NCBI GenBank assembly: GCA_037039925.1
Contig: JAXRKP010001327.1
Coordinates: 74,642 to 138,641 of the forward strand
Source of the DNA: Doris montereyensis
Lineage: Eukaryota > Mollusca > Gastropoda > Nudibranchia > Dorididae
Direction of reading: 5' to 3'
Length of the DNA stretch: 64,000 bases
Below, in pieces: positions 27,101 to 48,450 of the stretch. How positions within the stretch are numbered: the first letter of the stretch is position 1; each line of letters starts with the position of its first letter. The translations under genes and the position numbers were made by a program. Under the pieces are notes generated by a model, which was not told the DNA's origin, did no database searches, and worked only from the letters and a program-made list of their open reading frames with translations.

Positions 27101-30100
27101 ATACAACGACCAAGCATGTCAGCAACTTTAAGTTTTGAGGTAGTCAATCGAAACTCTAAGCTGCCATCATTGCTAGGAGTTTGGGAGCTCAATATTCCTC
27201 GTGCTGCTAGATAGAGGATAATAAAAGGTTTTACAAATCAATTCCTTAAAATTCATACCACAACAATAACTCACTATGTCAACCAAAAGAAATCACAAAA
27301 GCAATTATATTAACGATAACATTTCCAGTCCATTTGAGAAGGTTTTCAAACCGTTTTAATTGTTTGATTTAGCCCAAAGTGTGTGCTCATACGGTGTCGG
27401 TGGCAAAGTGGTAGGTGATGGAATTTAATATCCACGACGTCCTGGTTCAAATCTTGTCAGTTTTAGCCAGATGCTGTTCCTTGAAAAGGACACTTAACAT
27501 GCATTTTCCATCTTGAACGAGGTGCAAATGTCCAGGGAGGTCACAGATTATGACCTGTTTCCTTTCAGACTAAAAAAATCGAGATAATATGGGCTATAAT
27601 GGTCTTAAAATTCAAGGAATTTACTGATATGCACACACAACTTCTTTTCCTTTTTAACTTTTATTAAACATTCTACATGAAATGTTGAGGCACTGTATTA
27701 TTTTTTCAATCAGACACCCAAAGCTTTTAAAAAAGCCAGTCTCAATTAATTCTTCAACATGAAAATAAAAAATATGGGGCAATTGTCTCTTTCATCACAC
27801 AACGATCATATTACCTTAGACATGCCTCAATACGACAAATTAAGAATGCCAAAGGAGAAATAATGAAATGAAACAGCGAAATCATGAAAACGTGGAGAAA
27901 GTATTTTCAACAATTACATAATCCCTCCAGAACATATGAAAAAAGGACTACAGATCAATCAGTGAGAGTAACAAGTAATCCAGATGAGACAACTGAAGAT
28001 GTAGATATCTTAATGGAAGAACTCAAACAGCTATAAGAAAAGTGAATTTAAGAAAAGCCCCAGGAGCAGATCAAGTTTATTCAGAAACGATTAAAAACTA
28101 AAGGAGAGCGGCAGAAAAACTACTACATGCAACATGTCAACAAGCATGGAAGTCCAAACAGGTGCCAGACGACTGGAAGAAAGGAACGGTAGTACCAATA
28201 CATAAGAAAGGGTCAACTATGAAATGCTACTTAGTGCACCAGGAAAAGTACATGCCAGGATTCTGGAAATGAGACTAAGGAAAAGAGTAGAGTAGAGGAT
28301 CAGATTGAAGAACACCAGAGTGGATTTAGACTAGGAAGAAGTGTACAAGACCACATATTTACAATAAGACAAATAATAGAAAAATTCCTTTGATTTGCAA
28401 CTGTGTTTTATTGACTTAGAAAAGGCATTTGACACTGTGAGGTCAGATGAACTATGGCATTCCTTAAAAGAACACAATGTAGAGCAAAATTTAATTGAAG
28501 CCATTAAAAAGTTTTTATATAGCTTGAAAGGTATATCTGAAGAATTTGATGTAGATATAAGGAGTAAGATAGCATTGTATCCTAAATCCTCTTTTGTTTA
28601 TCACATTTATGGATTCAGTCGCAAAGGTATCCTCAAAAATGAAGAAAATGAATGTAGGTACGTGGAAGTTCAAACCAGTAAATGTGCAATGCTTTCATAT
28701 GCTGATGATTTAGTTCTGTTTGGAAAATCAGAAAGGGACCTTCAGTCGAATATCAACATCATGAATAATGAATTAAATAAAACTAAAGAGGAACAAGAGT
28801 AAATGCAAAGAAAACCAAAACAATCTAGTAACTAGAGAAGCTAAAACACAAAATCTTAAATTGGGCAGGAAGAATTTAGGACAAGTTCAAAGCTGCAATT
28901 GCCTACGAGTAATGATTAACTCAAAGAGAAAACTAAGAGAAGAAATCAACCAGAGAATCCAAAAGGCAATGATAATATATAACCATCTAGGAGAGGCATT
29001 TGTAGGTAAACAAGCATTGTCAACAAAAACCAAAATGATAGTATGCAAAACAGTTTATTGTCCTACTCTCCTCTATGAAAGTGAAACCTGGACTTTAGAC
29101 ACTAGGGAATACAAACAGCAGAAATGAAATATCTAAGAAGAGTAGTAGGGAAAACTAAAAGAGACAAAATCAGAAACACAACAATAAGAGATCAAACCAA
29201 AGCAGATGGCAGATAAACTAAGATAGAAATAAATCAACAGAGATGGTTTGGGCATGAAAACAGAATGAATGACAGTAGAATAGCTAAATCAGTATAAAGT
29301 GCTAAAACTCAAGGTAAAAGACATTTAAGCAAAAATTTAACTTTCACAAAAGGAAACAGAAAATGTCAGGACAGGGCAGCCTGGAGAAAGATCATTTCAG
29401 GCATCAAAACCCATACACCGGAAGGTAGAATGGAAGCTGATAAAGAAAGAAAAGAAGACCAAAAGAAAACAAAAAAGGAGCAACTGTAAGAGATATCTCC
29501 CCCCCCACCACCTGTTCAGATACATTATTTAGTTTTTTTTAATAGCCAAGGTTTTTCAATACAAAATGTACCATCTATCTTAATAATTTGAGAGGAGATC
29601 TCAAAGATACCATGAACTTAAGTTTAAGCTTATTGGTTTAAGTTTATTGGTATCATTACAGTCATCTCCTTTAAGCCCAGCTAAGAGGCCGGTTTCATGT
29701 TGTCGGAAGGTCAAGTGGTCAGCTAAATTCAATGCAATAAAATGAACATTTTGCTCGAAAAAAAGAGAGAAACTTTTTCAATTGTTTGTGGGGCTCGAAC
29801 CCACTACCTTTTGGTTGAGAGGTCGACACCTTGCTTCTGGACTACCAAATCCCTTTGGTCATTGGAACATCTTGATCAGATCAAACGCACCGCCATAACT
29901 GATGCAAACTAGAAACATGTTTTCATTGCTATTACTGATAAAGGAATGATGGCTGTCTTAATTTAAATTGAATTAGGTCTTATAGTTTAATGCAACAGTT
30001 ATCAAATTTTAAAGTTTTTTCTTAATGTAGGAAAAGTGAAGACGAACGGAATTTTAAATAAATGTTCACTGCTTCATTGTCTCACTATATCCCCCTCACT

Positions 30101-33100
30101 TGCCTTTAGAGTCTAGCTCTAGGCCTAAAGGTCTGACCGATCAACGTTATGTAATGAGTATTGAGTATCTAGTTTATTATACCCTGTTTTCACCTAAGAG
30201 ACCGCCCCACTAAGAGGCCGCTTTTGCTTTCTCTCAGGGGGCCAGCCTCTTGGGCGGAGACATTATATTGAACTCGTTCTTATATATCAGTATCAAGATG
30301 GATAACTGAAGTCTTTACTCGCCAACTGATCTAGATTCTTTACTGCTTTGGATGTACACCTCTATGTTGATTTAATCTAATTCTTTAAAAGTAACAATGA
30401 GAAACAATACCAGATATATCCATCAACTCCTTACATTGGTGCTCATAGCATCTATTTTGTAGGATGATCCACAGCTTTCACATCCTTGAGACAAATCTCC
30501 TGATTCGTGAAGAGATACACAAACATTTTTCGAACTTGAAAATCCATCCATAGTTGCTTCAATGACACACATTTCTTTGGTCACTTGTGTCATACGAATC
30601 ACACCCCTGACTGGTGAAGGACCAATAGCAATAGACGCAACAGCTGTACCTAAATTTTCACTCTCTGAAAGGACAAATGTAGTTTAATAAAATCAACTAA
30701 GTTTCCGTATGTATTTTCTCAATTTGTAATCCACTCAATGGATAAAACAACTTGAAATCAAAGAAGAAGTAGTTCTGAATGTCAAATATTAGTCTTATGT
30801 ACTGTATATGTAATAATTATTATTGCCAAGATCAGATTTCCTTTCTGGTTTGTTGTAGTTTACAATTTAAGGGAAGGGAGGTTGTCACCACTCATAGTTA
30901 TTGACAGACACATTTAATGGCTTCATTTGAAATAAAAACCTTCGTACAAATCATCATCCATGATACATTTTTTACAGATTAAGAATCCACTAAAAAATTC
31001 AATTACTGAGTAGAAATATGTTGACAGACTAGAAACAAACTGTGGAACAAACTCTGTCAAGATTTTAAAATATACAGTTGCGCTGGAGACATAGAAAATA
31101 AACTTTGATATGTGACATGTCACTTCAAAATCAAAATTTTAATTTAAAATAATGCTCCCTGACAGCAATCATCAGTACTGAATTTCAGTCAGTTATCATG
31201 AAGAAGAAGAATCTTACCAGCTGTACCCTGACCCATTATAGCTGTAGGCAAGCCAGTCTCTTTCTCTACAACCTTCCTCACTGACTCTGCCATGAAATTT
31301 CCTTGAACTAACACAGTCTCATTAGATGATTTCAAGTTCACTGATTTTACACCTAAAAAAAGTAATAGAAGAAGTCTTAGACAGTATGAAAAAGAGGAAG
31401 AACATTTTGTTCTTATTTCAACATAGAAATTTATCTTAAATTCAAGAAAAGAACAATAGAGCTGCCAGTGGGATCCTGACCCCTTTCAAAATACTACTCA
31501 ATAGGAGTATTTTGATAAAGTTGAAAAAAAATAAATATAAATTTTTAGGGAGGCTACTTTGCATAGCAATGACAGTCTATATTCTTGATTAAAACAAGAT
31601 AACCTAGATCTAGTTACCCCACAACATTGTACTCTTAGGAAAGGTACTTTAGTTTACTTTTCTCACTTGACTCAGGTGTAAACAAATTAAATTACAGGAA
31701 GAGAAAGATCTTGTCAGTGTTAGCACCATTAGTATGCTCCCCTTGGGGGTTGAGAAAGACTTTGAATGAAATGGCCTACTGGAGGATAAATGATGTACAG
31801 TAAGTGAGCCTGCAGTTTGTTTTTTTTTTGCCTTTGAGTTTGTTTATTTCCATTTAGCATATGTTTGAGTAATTATCAAAATATAGTCCTCCTTTATCAT
31901 TGAAAAGTTTGTAGCGTCCTTGGTTGCCATGGAAACAGTCGCCATCGATTTTGACCAATTTTCAAAATTTATCTCCTCTCTTGGTTATGAATAAAATCAT
32001 TCTAGACCTGAGCAGATTATTTTTTCCATTCAATATCTAAAGCATGATGTCAGTTTGTTTTAGATATTTTGGATAGGTTTTTCTCAATGAATTTTTGAAA
32101 ATTATACATATCGTGTAGACTCTAGATCTCTCTTGCAAAAATGGCACTTTTATAACAAACAAAAAAAAATTTTCTGAAAAAAAAACCCAACATCATTCTA
32201 TTAACATTGACAACAGGAACCTGTGTGCCAAATATTACACAAAACAGTTGGTGAAAGACGGAGGAGATAGAAATTTAGTGTGAAAAAAATACATTTCAAG
32301 AAAAATGCAAATAAAGAAATCAAAAGAAAATAACTCAAAACAATATCTGTCAGACGAGTTGCCCTTCTTATAGCAGCCCCCTTACTCCTTTGACAGTCTC
32401 TGGTATTGTTACTAATGTAAAGCGGATTGTAAATCTAGCTTTAGATGTGCACTGTTGTGAAAACAAACGTCAAAATGACCAATTTTGTTGCTTTATTTCT
32501 CTATTCCTATATTGTGCGCTTGTTTACAAACACATCGATGGCAACGTTTGCTATCCACCTCTTATGTCACTAAGTGCAAAGCCAAGTCAGCACACATGTT
32601 CTCCACAGCCAAGCGAAACTAGTGTCATCAGATTTGGCCATTCAGTACCACATTATACAGGTTTTCAGTGCCATCTTCTCAGTCAGTTTTAGGGTAATTG
32701 ACATCAAAAACTATTTTTACATACCCTCACCAACAAAATATTTTGTAACAAAATTATTATATGTTATAAGGACATTTTTCTGCCACACACTTGTAGATGA
32801 ATGATCGTTCTACCCGAATATGTAAATAACAGAAAATCAACATTTTGGTACCAAACTCACCAATCCAGGTTCCCCTAAACTAATGCAGTCACCAGTATAA
32901 AGAGCAAAGAAATAGAACTTTGATGCACCCAATTGTGACCGCTAAAATCAAACCTTGCGCTTCTTGATGCGACCAAATCGCCAGTAATGCTATGGAACAA
33001 CTTCAGTGTTCTGAGGCGCATTTAATGAGAGAAAATTCCCTCAGTGGTTTCATAGCCAAAGTTCCAGATGTAGAGGAGTTATGAAAGCAAAAATAGCCAT

Positions 33101-34047
33101 TTATCATTGTTTAGAAACTACGATTACAAGCAGTGCGACGATCTTTTAGTAAGAAGCTGAAGATTTCAACACATGACTGCTTCATGCAAGGTGGTTTTTC
33201 GACCTGTTGAATTCTTTATGGAATCAAATCTTATTAAAAAACTATGACATTGAAAGTGTCGATTCAGGACATGAATCTAATATTGACATTGAGTTTTGAA
33301 AATGCAAATATCGATTTAGAAGTAAATCTAGTAATCTAGGTTTAGATCCTACCATGGATGAGGTGAGCACTGACGATTTCATTCATGTTTGTTACTTTGT
33401 CAATTTTTTTCAGATGAACATAGTAATATAAATTAAACATGTTATATAGCAAATGAAAGGGAATTCACCTTTATTCGAAAAAAAACCCATTTATTTCTAA
33501 ATCTTATCATGAAAATTATTGGCAAAAATAGCTTTTACTAAACATGATCTTTTTTTCCGGAAGAGTTATTTCCCTCGGCTTAGTTGTATGGCATCACTTT
33601 ACCCAAAGCGTTTCGTATTTAATCTACCTCTAACCACCCGAGCTACTATCAGTCCTCTGTGTTTATTCCGGCCTGATCCCCCAAAGAACATACCTCCTCA
33701 ATCCGTTTTCGGCCGGGTTATCCTTAAGGAGTTAAGGGATGGCTTAGTCTTGAGACACTTATAGTGGCCTGCCAATACAGCTTTTGGACGCATAAAGAAA
33801 AGCCAACTAAGAATTCTGCATATATATAGATCAATGACTTCTGGAAGATTATTTCTTCCCAGAGTTGCAAGAAAAGTGCACTATAAAGTTGGAACACACC
33901 AGGGATATTGTGCAGCACTTTTACCACTTTTTCTGCAGATGAAGGATCTTTCATTTCCACAGCAAACTCCACCTGATAACAAATAAAACAAAACAATTTA
34001 TTTTTCAATTTGCAAATCACTTGATACAATTTAACATAACCTACCAT
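24145..34047 (-). CDS. CCS: Copper chaperone for superoxide dismutase, six exons
   Basis: CCS delivers copper to, and oxidises the disulfide of, Cu/Zn superoxide dismutase in the cytosol. Minus-strand exons are: 34047-34045 (at least, ending ATG/GTAGGT), 33972-33900, 31352-31218, 30664-30435, 27206-27050 and 24274-24145 (stop TAA). Domain I reads [20 protein letters not shown], so the copper-site MxCxxC of most CCS proteins is M-K-D-P-S-S. Domain II has [20 protein letters not shown] and [11 protein letters not shown], but the zinc-ligand His residues are mostly replaced. Domain III is well kept: [20 protein letters not shown], then C-A-C-D-G, the essential CxC, and TIWQEK. Splice sites are GT-AG and phases agree except at the exon 30435/27206 junction, where one base is missing. 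The start Met is the last codon of exon 1. In-frame residues upstream of it could also be coding. Confidence 0.93.
25101..26072. mobile_element. TA-flanked TIR element in the last CCS intron
   Basis: The left end is CAGTGGTGTCAGCCTTAAAA, and the right end read inward from the minus strand is CAATGGTATCCGCCTAAGAA. TA lies at 25099-25100 and 26073-26074. The phrase CCGCCTAAG recurs just inside the left end. No transposase frame. Confidence 0.75.
27388..27560 (+). mobile_element. tRNA-derived SINE
   Basis: An A-box TGGCAAAGTGG is followed by a B-box GGTTCAAATCT about 40 bases later, then a body with CCTTGAAAAGGACACTTAACA and GAGGTGCAAATG, a layout common in mollusc SINEs. It lies in a CCS intron (27207-30434). 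Confidence 0.75.
27815..29490 (+). mobile_element. 5'-truncated LINE with reverse transcriptase, dead copy in a CCS intron
   Basis: LINE reverse transcriptases copy their own RNA into the genome. The order of conserved blocks is normal: an upstream [11 protein letters not shown] segment, [38 protein letters not shown], then [18 protein letters not shown] with the YADD catalytic site, then [15 protein letters not shown], and a C-terminal [17 protein letters not shown]. The piece between HKKGS and LSAPGKV is shortened, and there are at least six frame breaks and stops. The endonuclease domain is missing, so the copy is 5'-truncated. The same family appears at 34.2, 58.5 and 59.4 kb. Its orientation is opposite to CCS transcription. 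Confidence 0.92.
29659..30265. mobile_element. TA-flanked TIR element containing a SINE head
   Basis: The left end CAGTCATCTCC-TTTAAGCCC and the inward-read right end TAATGTCTCCGCCCAAGAGG are alike. TA flanks at 29657-29658 and 30266-30267. Internal sequence near both ends repeats CTAAGAGGCCG. It lies in a CCS intron. Confidence 0.65.
29785..29860 (-). mobile_element. tRNA-derived SINE head, minus orientation
   Basis: On the minus strand, TAGTCCAGAAG fits an A-box and GGGTTCGAGCCCC a near-perfect B-box, about 35 bases apart. It is nearly identical to the head at 18830-18890. Confidence 0.7.
31353..33899. other. CCS intron between domain I exons
   Basis: No exon or transposon could be supported inside. 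Two plus-strand frames (32390-32692 and 33519-33764) lack recognisable domains and are most likely chance. The 33540-33770 stretch is somewhat GC-richer than its surroundings, of unknown meaning. Confidence 0.4.
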
Positions 34048-34180
34048 CTCTACGTTTGTGTTATCGTTTAGACTGCCAGATTTAGGATCGCAAGGTCGTG
34101 GCAATGTAAGGTTTGCTATTGAAGTCCTTGAGAAAAAATGCTTAGCTCGAATTTCCTAACTCAATCAGGCACAAATGGGT

Positions 34181-34255
34181 ACCAGCATTAGCTTCATTCT
34201 TGCTTTCTTTATCAGTTCCCATTCTACCTTTCTGTGTATGGGACCAGCATTAGCT
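34181..34255 (-). mobile_element. 49-bp LINE 3'-end insertion with 13-bp target duplication
   Basis: The direct repeat ACCAGCATTAGCT at 34181-34193 and 34243-34255 flanks 49 bases. Their core, TTTCTTTATCAGTTCCCATT, is the reverse complement of the 3' end of the LINE family at 29.4 and 58.5 kb. The insertion is an extreme 5' truncation. It lies just upstream of CCS exon 1. Confidence 0.9.
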
Positions 34256-34739
34256 ATGGAGTAAAATTTGTGACAGATCAAAATCCTATCCAAGAGGCAA
34301 TGTATTAATCACCTTTTCTACTTCAGGCTTCAGAAACCGGACATTTATAAAAGCCCTGGCTCTGCACATTGTAACAGTCTTGAAGGAATTTTATTTAAAG
34401 TATATTATTTACTTAATTTTTTGCTTCTCTAGGACAGGATAAACTTATGCAACAACATAAAATAAAAAGTAAAACAATTGCACTTAACAGGTTTTGTGAA
34501 AATAAATAAGAAACACTTTTCTTTTATCAACTATTACTCATGATTGATAATGAAAGCAGTAACATGAAACAATTCAATAAAATATTAAGAGACAGACCCT
34601 TGTTGACCCTTCTCTGATGGGTCTCGTAAATTTCTTTCTGCTTCCCGCTCTTAACGCACAAACACTAAAGCTGTTTGTTAGCATCAGTGTCAAACTACAG
34701 CCTTTTTGCATCATACTTAAACAGACAAATTCCTTCACG

Positions 34740-34915
34740 GCAACTTCAGCTCATATAGCTGGAGCGTATCCAAGTTTCTATAGTGTGAAGTGGAAAAGGT
34801 GATAATAATCACCTCCTGGACAGTGCGCCAGTTGAGTAGAGAAAATATAGGTAGAGCATTTATTCAAAGGACATAACATCCTAACCACAAGGCCATCAAC
34901 ATCCTTTTATTCTGA
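34740..34915 (-). mobile_element. SINE tail portion, minus orientation
   Basis: The phrases TTTCTATAG-TGTGAAGTGGA, AGGTGATAAT and CTCCTGGACAG match the SINE at 40500-40745 (TTTTTATAG-CATGAAACAGA, AGGTGATAAT, TTCTGGGCAG). The tRNA-like head is degraded here. Confidence 0.55.
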
Positions 34916-35497
34916 TTTCATATCATGGGATAAAACATTGAAGGAACATAATTATGAGTTGGTCGATCTTTGTTCGCCACAGGCTCTGTTGATAGGCCTC
35001 TAAGAGTAACCATATTTTTATTATTTTGCAAGTAGGCTTTAAATCATACCCAAATCGTTTTTGTTTGAGAAAATGTTCTACCAAAAATGATGTTGAATTA
35101 GTAATAAACTTCATTGTTTCCCCGTCTCTGTGCGTATCATTCTCATTCAGCTAGCCCACCATTTTGAACAGCTTAATTAAAAAGTTGGAATAGTAGTTCA
35201 AATGTTTACACCACCCTCTTAACCTCAGTGTCGAATAATAATCCGATCTAATAGTCGTACTTGGCATCATCCCGCATCATCCCAGGGGTGTAACATGCTT
35301 GTATATATATAATGATGTGCATGATTATCGCAACATTAGTTACGGAAAAATTACCAACAGACAATAAAATTTACGCATTTGGCTATTTGCTGTGTTCCTT
35401 TTACTCTTAAGGACAAGTGTAGATCTATAAATGCTTCAAGAAGGTAAATTTTTGGGTACTTTGCTAGAAATTCAGGACACATTAGAGGCATGCAGAG

Positions 35498-35690
35498 AGA
35501 CGTAGAGAGAGAGAGAGGGGGGGGGGGAGTAAGAGTGAGTAAGTGAGTGAGAAAGAGTATTAATGTAGGGAGCAAGGAGAGAAGGGGGGAGAGGCATAGA
35601 GAGACACAGTGACAGAAGAGAGATACAGAGAGAGAGAGAGAGAGGGAGGGGGAGGCGAGAAGAAGGGAGGAGAAAAAGGGGGGGTAATTA
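35498..35690. repeat. GA/GGGA-rich purine tract
   Basis: Nearly pure purine on the plus strand: AGAGAGAGAGAGGGGGGGGG near 35506, later GAGAGGGAGGGGGAGG near 35637, with short interruptions. Long polypurine stretches of this type can adopt triplex structure. It is not coding. Confidence 0.85.
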
Positions 35691-35714
35691 AAATAAGGAA
35701 TAGAAGGAATTAAT

Positions 35715-37110
35715 TGTATCTAAATCTAGATCTAGATATTAGATATTGTAGCTTACACCGTATTTATAAATTAATTTTATAAAATATCTCCTGGATGTCC
35801 AACAAGTTGAATTGACCTAAATCTAGATTCTAGATCTAGATCTAGTTTTACAACTACAAACCTGTGAATCCATGATGATTCAAACAAATTGATGCAATCT
35901 GATCTCAATGTAAAGCAGGTGTTTTGTCGAGAGTCAATATTTCTCGATCTATTTTTTTTTATATCTAGATCTAGACTCTATTATTAGACTGTAGGTCGCC
36001 CAGAGACACACTATTTTAACCGCTGAGGGAAAGCTAATACTACTATATATGAGTGTGGTTATTTCACAGCAAAGCAATAAAGCTCGCTCATTGTCCGCGT
36101 TTCCCGAGGAATCGTTTCATTCAGCCTCTCGATGCATTTGCTCATCACTCTGTCGGAGTGTGACCTTTTGAACTTTGACCTATAGTTTTGACCTTAGATG
36201 GTCATGGTGAGACTGAAACAAAACCAAAAAATTATATTTTTCCATATCAATTAATTTTGAGTTTTTATCGTTTTTCTGTTGTCGCTTTGTGTAACTTATA
36301 ATATTTTCAGATTTCCTTAGCTGATTCTTTATCTAGTGTGACTCGTAACTGGGGATTTTCGGGGTCTCAGGACCCCAAAATAGAACAAATAAATGACGTT
36401 TATTCCACTCGCACTGGGGATACGACGATTTATTATGTTTGCTAAACAAAGGTGTGTTTTTTTTCGAAGAAATTAGAAATACAGAAATGTCCATAAAATA
36501 GAACAATTCGGACGTCTTGGACTGACAACATTCTGAAATCTATATCCAGATAGATTTACATTGCATTTCTTGAAAACTTCAGTGTTTTCCACAGTGTACA
36601 CAATACAACCGCATGTCGACGGTATGTACCGCACCGGTGAACGGTCAGCTAGATAGGCACGTCGTTTCGGGGCCTTGGTTCCGTTATATCCACAATGTTT
36701 TGTCTTACTCAATGTGCTTGATATATACACACTCAATTTCTTGTCCAAAACCTTATAGGCCGCCTGTCGTATACGTGGTGGAGTCATATCATATTGTTTC
36801 TAGGAGCGGCTACTTGTACCAGGCCGTATGTCGATCCTAGGCTCTAGATTAAGATATTGCCTCTAGACTTGCATCCGTGGCATGTTTGATGACATGTAAC
36901 TTGCAAGTATTCTAGCTCTCCTCATGTAAGGTTTGAGTTTGAGTAGTTGAATAGATAGTCCAATTTTCAAAAATAATTATAGACAGATCTAATCTAGATC
37001 TAGAATCTAGATCTAGATCTGAATTTGCTCTTATCCTGATTCTCTGTTTCAATCTGTGAGTTCTAGTATCACTGTAATCGAGATCTCTATGGATAGATCT
37101 AATCTAGATC
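35715..37110. repeat. Scattered clusters of the palindromic motif TAGATC
   Basis: TAGATCTAGATC-like runs occur near 35725, 35825, 35955, 36990-37020 and 37100, interspersed with unique sequence, and again singly near 51960, 52085 and 53210. The hexamer is its own shifted complement (AGATCT), so each cluster can fold back on itself. Confidence 0.7.
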
Positions 37111-37405
37111 TGGCAGGTTTCACAAAAATGGGACTCAATGTAACTTAACTTCAATTAATCTTTCTTAAAGTCTAATTGATGAATCTTCTTAACATTTGGT
37201 CCATGTATAGCTTTGACATCGCATATATAAAAAAAACATAATATTGTGAAATTTGCTTTCAGTTTGTGTGTTTTGTGAATATTTTTTGGGTGCAAACGTC
37301 AGCAATCGAGACCTGTGTTTATTTTTCTCGAAATCCCTAGGAATCACTAGGAAGCCCTTGAATCCCTAGGAATCCATCGAAAGCCCTTTGGTAGACCTCG
37401 AAAGA

Positions 37406-37870
37406 CACTTACCAAATCATCAATTTTAGTCTCAGAAGGCAAAACAACACCAGCCTAAGTGGTATAGGTCTATAGTATGCATACGAAATTACCATTAGAT
37501 GCAGAGTATTTTATAGAGAATATATAGAGCTCGCCACTGACTGACTAGATTTGGACGTAATAACTGACAGGAAAATACTGATATGGGTCTGATAAGTTAT
37601 TCAAATATTGGAAGAATATATTATGACTTGCGTCTGGGGTGTCAGGGTCTTTTAAATGTTTTATGTGTTTTTGGTGGGACAAAGAAGGAGACCCGTTCGA
37701 GGGTAACGGGGATTTCTATAGTTAGTGCCATTTTGTTTTTTTTTGTTTGGAACCAAAAACTGGGTTGTCCGGAAAGTGACCTCACACTTTTCAACTCTAT
37801 TGTCGGTAAAGAACCACTTAGACTGGTGTTATTTTGCCTTCTGAGACTAAAATTGATGATTTGGTAAGTG
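37406..37870. mobile_element. 465-bp element with 58-bp terminal inverted repeats
   Basis: The left arm (37406-37463) begins CACTTACCAAATCATCAATT. The right arm (37813-37870) ends with its exact reverse complement, AATTGATGATTTGGTAAGTG, and the match continues inward through CAGAAGGC and CACCAG to AAGTGGT with few differences. No clear target duplication is visible outside. There is no transposase, so it is a MITE or a foldback. Confidence 0.85.
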
Positions 37871-38639
37871 GCAGGTTTTGCTAATGCAACCGAATCTAAC
37901 CTGATCACAGTCTCCTTTCTGATGGCCGATCATCATCTACATTTTGTGCGGAAATCAGCACATGGCCGTCAGCCATGGCGTAAGGGGCATCCAAAGACAA
38001 AATATTCTGCAAAGCCAACCGGACAATTTAAAAACAAAAATTTCATGATTTCTCAATAGGCTAACACAAGAAGAACTACGAGAAAATAGCTTGACGCAAT
38101 ATTACCATTATTAGTTCTCAGATCGAAAAACATATTTTTTGTCTGACCATAAGGTTTTGCAGACTGAAAGTAGTCTCATGATTATCTCACTCTCATTTAG
38201 AGTTACCGATGATTTCTTTCGTGTCTTTTATAGGATATATGCTCGTAGGAATACGTTTTCTTTCACTCCAGATCATAAAACGGCACTTCTACGTGTTTTT
38301 CAACTGTTTTTTTTTCAGCTCCTACTGTGTGTTCATTTGTAGACCACAGTTGTTACATAATAACGAAAATCTGAAACCTGCCTCACGTGATCACTGCAAA
38401 GATTTTTAAAAAATTAGAACTGTATTGAAGCAAAATAGTGGCCTTTGCTTTCAACGGAACCCATTGCCATCCCATTTAATGACTTGCAAATCAGCTACAA
38501 CTATTGCTCTGGCCAGTTCTGCTACACAGTTTGTAGAGACAAAAAAGCATTAAATTAAAACTGAGAGGACACTTCAGTAAAGAGAAGACTCCTAGTCTTA
38601 GTGATAGGACTTTTGTCTTTCAGTTTTATGCTGTAAACA

Positions 38640-38692
38640 ATGATGTGCCAATAATGAACAATAAAGTTTATTATTATTATTATTATTAGTCT
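38640..38692 (+). mobile_element. Probable LINE 3' tail, (ATT)n ending
   Basis: ACAATAAAGTTTATTATTAT, running into repeated ATT units, is typical of the end of non-LTR elements with a short-unit tail. The upstream body could not be recognised. Confidence 0.35.
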
Positions 38693-39089
38693 TTTGCCTT
38701 TGGAATCAAGAATCATGGCTTATAGTTATAGAAATGTATGTTTTATTACATATTTGTGTAGTAGGTGTAATTTAAATTAGACTCTAGATTGTTTGCCATT
38801 CTTACTGTTTTTGGATTTCTTGTGCTGATGAAAGGATAAAAATGAAAAATATAGTATACCAAAAGACAAACATAAAATTTCAAATAATCCATATACATAA
38901 ATGAAAGAGAAAAAAACTATAAAACCTTAAAGCCTTTGGCCCATGACCGAAGTCACTCAGCACACCAGCACCTTTTTACTTTAATATTGTTGAATTGCTG
39001 TAGTGTATAATTTTTTATTGCACTAAGTTTTAAACATGCACAAGAGCTGTAAGATATTGTCATTCAGTAATTTTATTTCTCATTTTCAG

Positions 39090-48450
<9,361 letters not shown>

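Larger units (their letters stand above)
34916..37405. other. Intergenic between the divergent CCS and transporter genes
   Basis: Promoters of both genes should be in or near this stretch, but no core element could be assigned. It includes GA-rich and TAGATC-rich tracts listed separately. A minus frame at 36787-36473 (104 aa) has no known domain. The CpG content around 36600-36840 looks higher than its surroundings. Confidence 0.35.

Noticed and set aside
33519..33764. 81-aa plus-strand frame starting [13 protein letters not shown]
   Set aside because: It lies in a CCS intron on the opposite strand, with no domain, and is short.
36473..36787. 104-aa minus frame with basic composition
   Set aside because: No recognisable domain, no splice context, and an overlapping plus frame of similar length.
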